Shown here piece by piece: positions 30,001 to 45,000 of a stretch of DNA of 64,000 bases. The position numbers and the translations under genes are program-made. Position 1 is the first letter of the stretch; every line of letters begins with the position of its first letter. This DNA comes from Mytilisepta virgata (lineage: Eukaryota; Mollusca; Bivalvia; Mytilida; Mytilidae), in the NCBI GenBank assembly GCA_028015205.1, contig CM051521.1:88140513-88204512 (forward strand), given 5' to 3'. The notes beneath the pieces are model-generated. The model saw nothing but the letters and a program-made list of their open reading frames with translations, did no database searches and had not been told where the DNA came from.

Positions 30001-33000
30001 CTCATGACTTCTTTGCACCAATTTTTGTTTTTTCAGTTCCAAGTAACAGCAACAGATGGTGGTGGAGAGGTTTCAGCCAATCAGGCAGCTGTTAACATTT
30101 CAGTCATCAGGAATTTGTTCCCTCCCACATTCCAGAATGAACCATACAGTGCTAAAATTGACTTTAATGTAGGAAGTGGAGCACAGGTTACCAATGTTGT
30201 AAATGCTGTTGACCCAGACACTGATGTAAGTTACATCGTCCATTTAGTTCTTAAGAATTCTATAAGTTACCATTATAATTCTTCACTAAATATAACCTGA
30301 AATGTCAAATTTATTTCATTTCCAATAATAAATGCTAATTACCTAAATTGGGTGGTAGTGGTCACCAATTAGAGCTGCCAAGGATGTTTACAGATAGAGA
30401 ACGGAGGAGTCACACCTGGTAGGTCATAATACAGAATGCCTGATCCTGGACCTAAGATGGTTTCTGTGTTTGGAAAATGACATTCAACTTGAACATTAGT
30501 TGCCCTCTTCAGTAGATTTTGAAAAAAAGTTTGTTAATGTTTGTATCATCTATCTCTGCCCAACTCTCCCCCCTTTTGTGGTTGAAGTCAAAGTTTGTTG
30601 CCTTTATGTTCTGTCCAACCTCAGTTTCTAGGCTGATTTTAGGTATTGTTATCATGTTCTTTTCCTGAAGATGCATGTAATAATTTCTACTGGATATTAA
30701 GTGAACAACAATGAATATATCAACCTTTTATGAATGCAATATTCTTTTATCTTTTTTATTGTTACTGTTTATTGAAATGTTAACTTCAAAGTAATTACAT
30801 CCTTCTTTTGCCTTGAGTTGAATTTTCTCTCTCTAGTTTTCCTGCATATGATTTATCAGATTGATTGACAATTTAAACTGTCAGTGATATTATAACAAAT
30901 TTTGTTCAACTAAATACATAATTGTTTTGAGGTACATGTACTACCTACAACATACCTTTTTAAAGTATTTAAAGCATCATTCAACTCTCTGAACAAAAAG
31001 TAAAATTTGCTTTTTGTTGATGTTTTTTTCACAGAATCAGTACAACACAAATTCCATACGGTATACCATCACAGATGATGCTCAAGCAATAGCATTCTTC
31101 CAAATAAACCCAGTGACTGGACTTATCACAACCAGAACATCTTTAGATCAGTCTTCATTGGAAGAATTTAAGGTATCAAAGTACATTAAAATTTCATTTG
31201 ATTGATTCATACCAGTCCATTATTACATTTGGGGTGATATCACTTTGTAATTCCAGATTATTACTTATTTGGGTTATTTAAACTTTATAGATATTTTCAT
31301 TATACATATACATGGCTAATTTAATCTTCACTTAATTTTTTGACATGTTTGAATTATTTTTACCTTCTGATAATTTTAGGAGAACTGCTGTAGCCGCTGG
31401 TTGTTGGTAATTCTCTTTAAATAAATCAAAAATTAAATTGAATTAATGAGAATTTTTAAAATAGGAGTTCTGTATTGGAATAGGTTTTCAATCAATTGCA
31501 TATTTCATTTCAAACAAATGATGCAAATTGTCTTTAATTGAAATATCCTCAGAATATGTTATATTAAAAATAGAATTAATTTGGTTAACTTTTTCCCATT
31601 TAATTAGAAATTCTGTAGTGCTTTTTGCATACAGTTTACATATTCACGATTGTCTTTTTTATAGATAAAAGTAGTCGCCACAGATGGAGGAACACCAGCC
31701 TTGACAGACACAGCTACAGTGACTGTAGCAGTAGATCGTAATTTGAATGCCCCTGAATTTACTGTTCTTTCATACGACACCTCAGTATATGAAACCCAAA
31801 CTCCAGGTGTTGGTTTCCTACAGCTCCTTGCAAGGGATAATGATGTTGGCGTATGTTTAAATTCTTTTCTTTCTAGAGGTTTCAAGTTTTCAGTCTAGAA
31901 TAATAAAAATTAAGATTTAAATATGAGCTTTTATTATTGTAAATTTAAGACCACAGGTAATAAAGCACATTTAATAGAATTCTATTAGCAAAATCGAAAA
32001 TACAAGTTTCAAATACTATTTGTTGAATTGATCATCTCCTGTAAAGAGTTTTGAACACTTATGTTATGTATAGAGATTTATCTGTCAGTGTACTCTTTAC
32101 TACAATATTTTAAAATAACTTACAGGCACCATTCAACACAATAAATTATGAAGTATTTGGTAATACAGAGGCAATGGAGTTCTTTGGTGTTTACAGAGAA
32201 TCAGGATTGGTGTACCTAAAACAGTCGCTATTGGAGAAAACACAACGATCGTTCTCAGTGAGTCTCAGTTGGTTTTTGGGGTTTTTTTTGTTGTTTTATA
32301 TTTGATTGTTTATTTTTGTATTGTTTGTTTGTTTTTATTTATGAACAATGATTTGAGAAGTAAGAAAATAAAATGTATTGGTTGACATAGTCTAATACAA
32401 TGTATTTTACTTAAGCTAGACTGTCAAAATATTGTCATTATCATATCATAATGTGAATATACAATCTGCATTTTTTTAAAGGACTTTTTAAAAATTCTTT
32501 CAAGACATTCTTACACTTCTAAACTTTTATTTTATCTTCAACCCAAATCAGCAAGTTAAAATATTTTCATGTAGATTTTTTATAATTATGAATATAATGT
32601 TATATGGTTCTCTCTTTCAGTTCTCAGCAACTTTGACAGACAGTGCATCCTCACCAAAACCATCTGCTATCAATGCCTCTATTACAATAAATGTGATTAG
32701 AAATGACTACACACCACAGTTTCAGAACTTACCATATTCTGGAAAATTAAATGAAACTACACAACAACCTGGATTTGTCCTTTTCCAAGTTTTAGCAACA
32801 GATGGAGATCCTTCGGTAAATTTTTTAAAAAATGTTTTTATTATGTTTACAGATGTTTGTTTTCTTTTTCAAGTAAATTACAAGGAAAGCATTTTAACTT
32901 TAAATAAGAACATAGACTTAATATTACCAAAACATACACTAACTCCTATTGTTGTTCTGTATCTGACAGTTTCATGGTGGCATTCAGTAATGAACAAAAT

Positions 33001-36000
33001 TCACACTTTAGTGACTGTTCATATATAATTTGAACTTGAAATGCAAATATTTTATCCAGTTTTGACTCATCAGTTTTACTCAAAGTTCAAATGTTCAAAG
33101 CCAAAAAATGTCATAAATTTCTCAAAAGCAGATTCAGTAAGTTAAAATGACCAAAAGTGTAAAGTTAAAACATTCCACTGACAGCAATACACGAGGCAAA
33201 TAGTTAATGGATTATTGTTGGTATGGAAATAGATAGTACCAACACTATCTCTTTATTATATGATTCTTATTTCAATTTCTAATATTTTATCTGATTTCTT
33301 AAACTATTTTTTAAAGTGGAATATTACTGACAAAAATGGAACTATAACAGTAGGTATAAAGTTCTTTAACATGCATGAGATATTTCAGTGAGACAGTTGA
33401 AAGTAAAATAATGGTGTAAAGCTGTTTTATATCCACACTTCAGTTAAGTGAATGAATCCGCTTTCTTAAGTAAGAAATATTCATCTCAGAAATAAGTTGA
33501 CTTGTTAATTTATTGTTTGTTTTAGAGCAGTTTTCTTTTCAAACTTCTTGGTACTGCTATTAATCATGATTTTAAAAACAAATTCTTTGTTTTTTGTAAA
33601 TGAACAAAATTTCATAGAATCATGTCATCATAGTATCACATGTATAATTCTTTTAAACAGAGGGAGGATTGTGCTTCTGCTAAGTTTTGCATGCAGATTT
33701 TTGGAGAAAGAAAATTGAACAAAGAGAGAAAAGCAAGGCATTTATTTTAGACTAGACAAGGAAATAACAAAGTGAATTCAGAAAAGGGAATAAAACTGCC
33801 TTAGCTTAAGGCTATGGATTTAACACCAGAAAACAAAAGAATCTGAGGGTAAATGGGTTAGCTTACATTGGGACAGGTTAACAGATGGCTTGAAAGCTTA
33901 CATCGTTTTACAAGAGGAATGGTTTGTTTGACATGCTATTAAATACTGAATTGGTTTTAAACATTTTATCATCAATTTTTGCAAAAATATTATTTGTAGA
34001 CTCATGACTTTGGAACAGTAAGATATCGACTGATTGGTGATGGTGCTGCTCCAAACTATTTCGAGATCGACAACAATGGAAACGTGAGGTTAAGAAATGT
34101 CTTACAAGGATCAAGTTCCACTGAATTCAGTGTGAGTAGAGCAAGTTGGGTTTTTTTTGTAACATCTATAAAGGATTTGTTAATTAAATTCTGTATTGGT
34201 GAAATATGTCATCAATGTTTTATCAAATTGGACTTTGTCAAATTGATAAAAAAAATATTTTTTTATTGATTCCATTCCTATATGAATACAAAAAAACAGG
34301 TTCTTCTTTTCCTTCAACTCTCCCATCCTTCTTGAACTAATTGTGTCAATGATGATATAAAAAAAAATCTATAATCTTAACTCTTCAGTGTATTCATGAA
34401 AGGAGCTATCTATTAATTAACCATAAAGGTTAAGAATATGATAAGCTTTTTTTATGCAGCTTCCTTGCATTAATACTATTCTAATGGTCACTGTTACCCA
34501 AATGACAAGAAAAGACAGTTCTTTCAACAGAGGCAAATTTATTCATACAAGAATTTTTTCACAATGAAATTATAGACAGTGAATTGGTATACAAAGGTGT
34601 CTTTTAAAATCAGAAAAACAGCTCTTTATGAATAGCCTTGTTCATTATAGGGACATTTTCACACTGACCTTTATTGACAGTGATTTGCTATATTAAGTGC
34701 CATTTTAAGTAGGTTTCACCATATAATAAAATTATATCCCTTGTGAAACATGAAACTGTTTAATGTTGCAGTTCTTTAATTATCACAATATTATTTTCAG
34801 TTACGAATTGAAGCTTTTGATCAGGGTACTCCACCAAAAGTAAACACAACAGTTGCCTTGGTAACAGTTACACGCAACTTCCAGGCTCCAGTGTTCAATG
34901 CATCAAGTTATTATAAAAAGATACCAGAAACCTGGTCATTGGGTGATGTCCTTGTCAGAACATATGCAAGAGATGCTGACCTTTTGGTAAGTTTTGTCTT
35001 TTGAAAAATAATGTATCCTATTGAACATATAATTTTGGCACTGGTATACATGATTATGTCTACAAAAAAAATGTTACTGTCGTTCGGAAAAACAAAATAT
35101 GATTTTTAACACATGTGGAGTGTTGAAAAGTGATTGATTTTTGTTTAGTTGGGGTTTTACGCTGTTTTCAGCACATTTGGCTATTTCGAGGCAGCCAGTT
35201 TTTATTGGTGGGGGAAGCCAGAGTACCCGGAGAGAACCACAGACCTTCGGTAGGAAAATTGGCAATCCTTGTCAATTTAGATTGGAGTCGAACACACCCC
35301 GCCACAGGTGAGATTCGAACTCACAACCTCAGTGTTGACAGGCTAGTGATCATTAGAAGTCATAACGAACTACCTAGACCACTCGGCCACCGAGGCCCCG
35401 AAAAATAATTGATAAAATTTATATAATTTATTGGTTATAAGTACATTGACATTCATGTAAAGATTGGATAGAGTGTTGTTTTCCCTGATTTATCACTTTG
35501 TTATTTTGTTGGGACAGTTTGGAGCTTTTCACTTTATATGGGGGCCCCATCTGTTGTATCTTACACTCATCCTTTTTTATTCCAGGACTGACTAAATTTT
35601 TAATAAAATTACAAAATCTGACCTCAAAATTCCTCTTTATATTCTTTTACATTATATTAATTTTCAAAATCTTCCCTCGCTGGTAAAAATTTCATGCAGG
35701 ACTATTATAGATGAATCACATTATGTTTGTTAACCTTCACTGGAAAAATTATTTTCAGTCCGTTTAAGATAACCGACTTCAGGTCACAGACTTTTATTTT
35801 TTACAGGCACCAAACAATATAGTCAGATATAACATAACAGCGGGACCAGACGATCGGGAATGTTTCCTGGTAAATGAAGTCAATGGTGACCTGACATTAA
35901 GACGTTCCTTGCTCAACAACCCATGCAGAGCTAATAGATTTGAGGTAAATAATGATGAATTATTCTTCAAAATTTGATTGGGACTTTGTATTTTTACAAT

Positions 36001-39000
36001 GTTTACTTAATTTTTAAAAGATTGTACAACCTTAATTTATTAAAACTTAGATTTTAGATCTGATTGATATTTTGATGAAATTCTAAAACAAATGAATAGA
36101 TTTTAATAAACTGGGCTTATTCATCTTTTGTGGAATATCGTGAATATTTAATGTTCTGAAGAAACCAAACTTCATGGATTTGTAATTTTTTGCATCACAA
36201 AAAACCCTGAAAATTGGGATCTCGCAAAAGTTCATCAATGTGTAGTATTATTTTGGATATAGTAAGTTATTGTATATTCTAATATTGTGTCTCCGTAATT
36301 GGCACAATCAAACAAAACCGTGGTAAAATTTCCAGTCAAACCACGCTCGCACAACCATCTATTTTTCTTACTTTGTAATTTCCAGTTCGACTGCATTAAG
36401 AATACTTTAGCTACAAGATATTTGTCTCCCCAGTGAAAATTACAATGAAAGTTGAGCAAGCATGGAAGATTTACAACTTCTCAATGTTCTAAAATGAAAA
36501 TATAACTGGTGGGAACTTCACTATTAACATGGTAAACAAAGAGGAGCAGTAATGATGTGATGACTGACATTTACTGCCTCTCTGTCACGTTTGAGAGAAA
36601 AATGTGACCTACATTAGATAAAGTCAAACGATCATTAGTTTGTTGTCTATTTTTGCTAATCTCAGAACTGTTGAAGTTATCAAATGAATTTAAATATTCC
36701 TTTGAGGTGTGTTTTCAGAGCAAAGGTTCTATTAACATGAAATAGCTATTTTTCATATCAGCAGAGGAGGGGTACTCATTTGAGAGAACAGCCGAAACAC
36801 TGATTTCTTTACCGTATTGTCTCTATTTGAATACCATATTTGACCTATTAGAATAGAAATAATTCATGGCATACTGTGGTTTGTTTGGGGATTCTAATAT
36901 GTATGGCCTTCCAAGGCTTTGGAACCACAAGCGTGGTAAAACATTAGTTGCCAGATGAGCTGCACGCGACTTAGTTGGCAGATTTAATACAGTTACTCCA
37001 ACGGAAATCGTTTATCTTCTCAATTTGATTGGTTGTTATTTCTGCAATTCTGAGAACCGTTGATTATATTTCTATATTTATATATTTAGCATAGGGGTTT
37101 CTGAATGTCGTAGTTGTTATAAATACATTTTCTTTCATTCTGATATAGCGCGAATAAAAGTTAAATAAATATAACAAAACATAATAAACGCACTTGAACA
37201 ATGTTTTATCAAAAGTTTTTAACCATTAATTAATTAAAATTATGATCCCCCCAAAATCGCATACAATCATTATCATCAGGCCGTTTCCTGAAGAAATTCA
37301 GACACGAATTGTGCCTATTTGAGAGAGATTTCTTGAGGGATTCTCACTCTGACAAGGAATTGGGCAACATGGAATTCCTCCCTGAAGACACCACACATAC
37401 TGATTCAGAAGTATTTTGGAAAAATAATGTACACACACATCATGTGTAAGATTACCGTTGTGTAAAAATCCATTCTTACTATATGACAATGTGAATTTAA
37501 ACCAAATCTTCGATAGGTGTAATCGATAAATAAACATTCTCCTCTTCATTTCGTGAAAATCCATACATCTAAACAGAAAAACAGAACCAAAACAGCGCAT
37601 GTTGTACTTGTGACGTTGTGTGTCAACTTACCGGAATAGCCAACTATGTCGGAAATCAGAGTTCACCTTAGGTCACAGCAATATAAAAAAACACCGTAAT
37701 TGTCCTATTAGAATCGAAATAATTCACAGAGACTCCAGTTTATCATTGTTTTACCATGAGCTGGTCATTTATGCCATTGTTTTACCCTTCGCTAGCGCTC
37801 AGGGTAAAATGAAAGGCATAAATGGCTAGCCCGTGGTAAAACAATGATAAACTGGAATCTCCATGAATTATTTCTCCATTTTACCATGGATGTGCCTTAT
37901 TTTTGTAAATTTTACCCCTCACTCCACTGTGCTATGCTCAGCGTAACATTTTTTCAAAAATAAGGTGCACCTGTGATAAAATCTCTCAACAAACCACAGT
38001 ATGCCATCAATTGTTTCTTAATTATACTGTAATAAAACTGAACAAAATCTATTACATGTACATTTCTATATTTTATGTTAAATAATTTAAGATGGATGTC
38101 AAAGCTGCTGATCAAGGAAGCCCTGTACTAGTCAATACAGTAAAAGTTATTATTGATGTTGATCGTAACTTGAATACACCAACATTTACTAATATTCCTA
38201 CTGTGGCATCCATTAACGAAGACTTACAGGAAAACCTGACTGTTTTTATTGTCTCTGGACAAGATGCAGATTCTGAGGTTTGTCATTGTGTTGTATTCAA
38301 AATCAATTTATTTGAATTGACTAGAGAATGAAACTTTTCATTTGTCTGGCTAGTTTTTTTCAATAAATTAATTTTGTGATTTTTTTTATTGCAAAAATGT
38401 GATAGAAGGATGATTGCAAAAGATAAAATTTTAATTTTGATTTTTGTTGTATTTATTCTGTTACAAAATTAAATTAATCAAACTGCATTGATTAAACTTA
38501 AAGAAGTTGTAAAATTGATATTTTTTAATACTGACTGATAATGAAGATTTGCAATAATAAATGCTAAAATTCCTGAATTATTATTTTTTATACAATTTAT
38601 TCTCACAAAGTAGCATATTTATCCTAGCAGTTTGAACTTAAAAGGGATATACCTGTAACCTTTAGAAAGATGATGGCTTAAGAGTTTTGATTAAGGAATT
38701 AATTATGAAGTACTATGACCTTACAGAGAAACATATTGTATATTGCATAGAAAGCATTATAATAAGTGTCAGTTAACCACTAAAACTATAGTCTAAGTAC
38801 TAAAAATATCTTCCACAGAGTCCATTCAAAGATTTCACATTCAGTATGATTGGAGATGACACAGCCACCCAGTATTTTGATGTAGAACCAAACACAGGCA
38901 TAGTGAAGTTAAAACAGACTGTTCTGCCAGACACACAGAGTTTCTACAGGGTAAGAAAAGAAATTTTCTATCTTTTATTTTGTTAGAAAAATCTTAATTT

Positions 39001-42000
39001 CTCAAATTTTTCTGTCTAAATCTCAAAAGATTTAAGAATCTTTTCATGAAAATGAACTAAATTTAATCATATTTTCAGTTGAGAATGGCCATAACAGATG
39101 GAGGAACTCCACAACTGTCATCAACAGCCATCCTACAAGTAGATGTATCAAGGAATTTGTATCCACCAGAGTTCTTACAGTTGAATTATGTGGTGACCAT
39201 AGATGAAACAATTGGTATTGATGTGCCTGTTGTTCAACTAAATGCAACTGATAAAGATTCCAAGGTACAGTAAAAACATTTGTTCTAATTCTTTGCCAGT
39301 TTTCAGGGCATCCAATCAGTTTGAGAATGATTTGATAATCCACATGTGATGTGCTGTCTCGGTCACTGATTAGTCATTGAAATTCCTGTTTGATTTTCTC
39401 CAAGCTTTTCGAGGATTCCATAGCAACACATCAACAAAGAAACGCCAAACTCAGCAATATTTTGCTTACAACAAGAACAAAAATTCAGGCGTCTAGATTG
39501 AGCAAAGGGGAATAATTGTGGCATACACCAAAATTTCGGTTTCCAAATAGCAATGTTCAACTATCTCAACTATATGATAATCAACTGCTTACAATATAAG
39601 ATTTTATATTTCTCCTATTCTTGACGTGTTTAATCGGTGGGATAAAAATACATAATATCTTTAACCACTTCCTGGTGATTAAATTTCTACGTGGGAATCA
39701 CCGCCATTTTATTCTACGGTTATTGGAATGATAAACTAGAGAAGTCCCGAAATGACGTCTATGTAAACAAACTGCATTGCAACGACATTTTCTTGAGGTT
39801 TTTATCGAAAATCATAGGAGAAACAGATTCTCCTTCCTGTGGAAGCAAATTTCTTGTTTTTAAAAAAAAAACCTGTGGGCGTATTTATATTCTTTAGTAA
39901 AACAGTAATGTGCAGTGTATGTTGTAAAAGTCACTTTGGATAAAACTTGGGGAAACAGACCTTCCTTGTATACAAAATCAACATTCCTTTTTGTCGATAT
40001 TATATTTTATGCAAAAGTCAAGAAATATTGCACAGAAAATGAAAAATCAGCTCTTCTGTCAAATTTAAAGCATTTGGTCATTGAAAAAAGCAGTAATTAG
40101 TTACAAATAAAGGAAATTTAAGGTCCAATAAAATTGTTATTTATATTTTAACAACATTTTTGATATATTTCCTAAACACAAGTCTGTGTGGGACATGGTA
40201 GTTAGCTATATTAATGTAAATACACTTTATAATTTTTCCATCAACAGGGACCACATAATGATTTAACCTATGAGATAACGGGGAATTCACCGGTTGAGCA
40301 GTATTTTACAATAACATCATCAGGACTGATTGTGGCAAAAAGATCTTTGATTGAAGATGCCGCTGATACAAATCCTTATACCGTAAGTTATGGCATATAA
40401 TTTCTGAAAATATTATCTTCTGTTTATCTGCCGTGGATTAATTTACTTGGGTTAATTTGTATCCTTTGTAAGAATATATATACTGTGCAGAATTACTGAT
40501 TTTATGTCTATTCTTTAGTGATCAGGTAAAAAATATTTCAGAAATGTGTGGCAAACATGCAACAAGATGATTAATTTACTTGGTTAAACTTGTATCTTTT
40601 GTAAGAATATATATACTGTGCAGAATTTCTTATTTTGTCTATTCTTTAATGATCAGGTAAAATATATTTTAGAAATGTGTGGCAAACATGCCACAAGAAT
40701 ATGATTAAAATTCTGAGGATCTTAATGTTTTAAGATTATTAGTGTTTTTGAAAGCGGGAGTTTACAACCATCTTTCATTGCTACTGCCCATTCTTCATAG
40801 CTGTTATGTAACATTTGGGATCGGCAGGTGATAGCAGTAAATCGACCATGCAAACGAGAAGGCTACTGTGTTACTTAATTTTTTCATTTTGTAACATAAT
40901 GAAAATTGCTTATTAAACATTTGAATCTTCATTGATTATTTTGAACGGCTTTACAAATATTTATTGATTTGGTGTATTTTGCGGAGTAATACAGAAAGTG
41001 AAAAATGCATCTCTGCGCGATCAGCACGCAAAGATTTTCTCTGTCTAACATCACTCGCTAGGTACAGAATTATTAAATTCTTCTCTGTGAGAAGTTTTTG
41101 GCAACCCGAAAAAGTCTTCTGCTTGACTGTTTAACGTCTTCCAGTCTTTAATTTTGGCATCGTGGCATCAAAGTTTGATTTTATAAAGAATGGGAATACT
41201 GAATCTAAAAATAACAAAGCAGTGGTTGAAATGATGTAACAGAACCACCATCTAAACAACTTTAAAAAAATCAAGAATTAGTTGAAATTGGAGAAAAGGA
41301 ATTTCTTTGAATGAGAACTGAAAATTCTGACAATGGAGTTTTGATGTTTTGTACTGTATGCGAGAGACAAAGCTTCATCCTTTTCTATTTAAATCCTTTC
41401 TGAGACGGTCCCTTCTATAATAAAAGTGATCTAACCAATCAGAATTCACTCTGCTGTTCATTTCAGTTCACCTTACGGTATATAAACAATACACGTTACC
41501 GAAGACTTATCACCAGATTACTGGAATGTTCATTGCATCAGCTGATTACAACTATTAATTGAAACTGATTTGACAATATCTTGTGACTGCCTTCTTAAAC
41601 ATCGACAGAAACCATAGAGAATCCTCCATAAAGATTCTATTCATTAATCCAATAAAAAGAATACTTCACGCAAACATGACAAACATTACACAGTTTCAAA
41701 CAAAATTTTCAGGTCTTTGTGTTTTTTCACGCAAAATAAAAAAAATCTACCGCGACCACTGTAAAATCAAAGATATTTTCAGCTATTGGGTTAATATTTA
41801 GGTAAGAAGGTAATCCATGTGAAATTAAACACAATAATTTTAAGTTCTGATGATTGTTTGACTCGTTGTCTGTCTGCCTTGCCACTGGCCATGGGCTGTG
41901 GTAATGAAATTTTGAACTTTATTACGTTTTTGAAATTTGTTCGTTGTTTAGAATGTAATCATTTGCTTCAATTAGTTATATTTCTTTGTTTCAAATGTAA

Positions 42001-45000
42001 TCGGGAGGTCACTCGCATCATAATGTAGTTTGGCATGTCTTTGTTTACAAACAAACATTTCAACGAGCATTGCGCATGCCCAGAGTTATGTAACTATAAA
42101 AATATTCCAAAATCCCGAGGGGGCAGGAGACAGTAACTCCACAATAAAATTTTCTACAAAATCATCATGTATTTGAAATTTACCAAATGGAACAAAACTT
42201 GACAGGAAGCATCTATGGGAGGTTGTTTACAAAGTTTCCTCATTTCGTCTTGATTGGGAAACAAACATGGCCGCTACGGAAAATTCTTGTTTCTCATTGG
42301 TTGATTAAAAAAAAAAATTCTGTGGAACTACTGGGCCAAATGGAACGAAACTTGAAAGGAAGCATCTATAGGAGGTTCTTTACAAAGTTTCTTCATTTCG
42401 TCCTGATCGGATTACAAACATGGCCATGGAAAATTCTTGTTTCTCATTGGTTGATTTAAAAAAAAATATTTTTCTGTGGAACTGCTTGGTCAAATGAAAA
42501 GAAACTTGACAAGAAGCATCTGTGGGAGGTTTTTGCAAAGTTTCTCATTTTGTCCAGATCATGTGACAAACATGGCTGCCTTGGCCATTTCTTGTTTTTC
42601 CCGGGGTGAGCGATACAGGCTCAGCCCTCTGAGCCTCTAGTTGTTTTTTAATTTGACAGCAGAAATTTTGAAAAATTCTGATTTTTACCCAAATTCCTAG
42701 CCTCATTGCATAATTCCTGCTAAATAGCTGAGAATACCATGCTCAAACTCCATTATTTTGATGCGTACCAATTAAAATAAAGAGCATGGGGACTGCTTCT
42801 AACCATCAAAATTTGGCATGTTTTTTTGTTGAAAAAAAGCTGTCCATTTCTCCCACCAAAACAAATTTTCATGTAGAGCTAGCTTCATATTTTCTCGCCA
42901 TGTACAAAATTAAAAACCTACATGATGTTTATAAAAATTTTTAATAAATTATTATTTGGTGTCTTTTGTTGAGAATTAATACCTTTTCAGTTATCATTAT
43001 GCACAAAATTTATAAAATTTACTAATTCTTTTAGTTAAGAAATTACTGAGTGGGACACCTACGAAACCAAGCTAGAAACTGTCACCTGCCTCCCATGCGT
43101 GTTGGGCTTGTATTAGCAAAAGCTCATCAATCACAGTATCAGTCTGTTGAATAAACATAAAATTCTGTTTTGTTGAATTACATATCTTAAATAGAATTTT
43201 CATTATTATAGTAGATCTAAGATAGAATTAACATAATATAGATCTTGGATAGAATTAACATAATATAGAACTTGGATAGAATTTACATAATTAAATAGAT
43301 CTTGGACAGAATTTATACAACAGTATGGATCTTGGATAGAATGAACATAATATAGACCTTGATTAGAATTTAACATATAACTATATAGTTCTTGGATATT
43401 ATAGAAAAAAAAACATAACTATAGATCTTGAATAGAAAGAGAGAAAAAAGGGATCAGACACAAGATAAATTCCACAGTTAAGTTTGATTGGAACCTTTAA
43501 ATGCTTTCATGCAAAAACAAAATTTTCGGAATCCCATGAACATGTGATGATCTTTTTGACAACTGTATTTCATTATGTCAGATAAATTTAGTAAAATTTC
43601 AAACGACCATTTTCCTCAGTGCTTTATGCACTTTGATTGATATATTCTAAATAAATGTTATTCTAGAAGTTTTGATTTTGGAGTAACTGAATAGTTATGA
43701 AAAAATTGTTTAAAAAAAATTACATGTTTTTTTTAAAATGTATTTATTCTAATTTGATTTTAGATGACCATCAGATTGAAAGACCAAGGAACCCCACAGC
43801 CAAAAACTGCAACAGCACTGGCAAATGTCAGAATCAATGTAAACAGGAATATTAATTGTCCAGTGTTTACAAATTCTCCTGCCACATATACTATCGATCA
43901 GAACCAGACGACTACCATTTTTGCCACCATAAGTGCCACTGATAATGATGCACCTGTGAGTATTTAAGGATTTAATTATAGATTAATATGTATAAAAAAA
44001 TTGTCCAGTGTTTACAAATTCTCCTACTATATATACTATCGATCAGAACCAGACGAATACCATTTTTGCCATCATAAGTGCCACTAATAATGATGCACCT
44101 GTGAGTAAGGATTTAATTATAGATTAATATGTGTAAAAAAAATTTTATGAAAAAATTCCGAGGTTTATTTTCTTTAAAATCACAACTGCGTGGAATATTT
44201 AATCCAATACCTCATCTGAAATTACTACTGCGACGGGAAAATCAGATTGACCAAAAACAATACCTGGTTATTACGCAATCTGAAACATAATTGCATAGAT
44301 GCCAACAATTACGTCAGGTCAAAATTACAGTGTTATGGTTTATAGTTTATTATTACGGATTTCCATTCATTACCGGTCCAAAAACGTTTATGGTTTAGAT
44401 TTTAATCTTTCATTACAGGTTATTATCATGGAAAGATAAAGTGCTATAGAGATTCATATTTTTAAATACTTTCAGGATGTCTCGGGATTATTTGCTTTAT
44501 TAAACGATCTATTCAGTTTTTATACGATTCCGAAAATATTGATGAATGCTGAAAAATAATGATTACTGAAAAAAATTTCAAATTACTGACTAAGTCAGAT
44601 TGTTTTTACTGATAGCACCAAAAAGGGGTTGGCATCTATGTAATTATTCCATTCTCTGTTCTATGTCCATGTGATTCTTCCAAATTTCCTGGACGCCACA
44701 TTCAAACTATCAATAATTATTTCAATATTAGAATTACCGTTTTCAGTTGTAGATTATACACACTTTTTTACCTCTGCAAATAAAGCTGATTAAGGGGTGC
44801 GTATTATGTAGTACTACAGTCCCACAAGACTTTTTTGTATCGACTTTTCGATGTCAGTTCAAGAGAACTACTTCTTACATACCATCGATCGCCATCATTG
44901 CCGACATTATATACCCATATTTGAAAAAAGATAAAACCAACAACTGAGAGTGAAATTCATACCTCTAATAACTCCTTGAAAAGAGCGTTAAGACCACCAT

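Noticed and set aside
35311..35399. tRNA gene on the minus strand
   Set aside because: A and B boxes are present, but the sequence continues into a SINE body and tail and lacks a clean acceptor stem; it is a tRNA-derived SINE head.
37298..37600. 100-codon open frame on the minus strand
   Set aside because: Inside an intronic repeat region, low-complexity residue mix, no domain or splice context.
44001..44103. An extra alternative exon downstream of A22
   Set aside because: It is a partial copy lacking the 5' half and any acceptor giving phase 0; best read as a tandem duplication.
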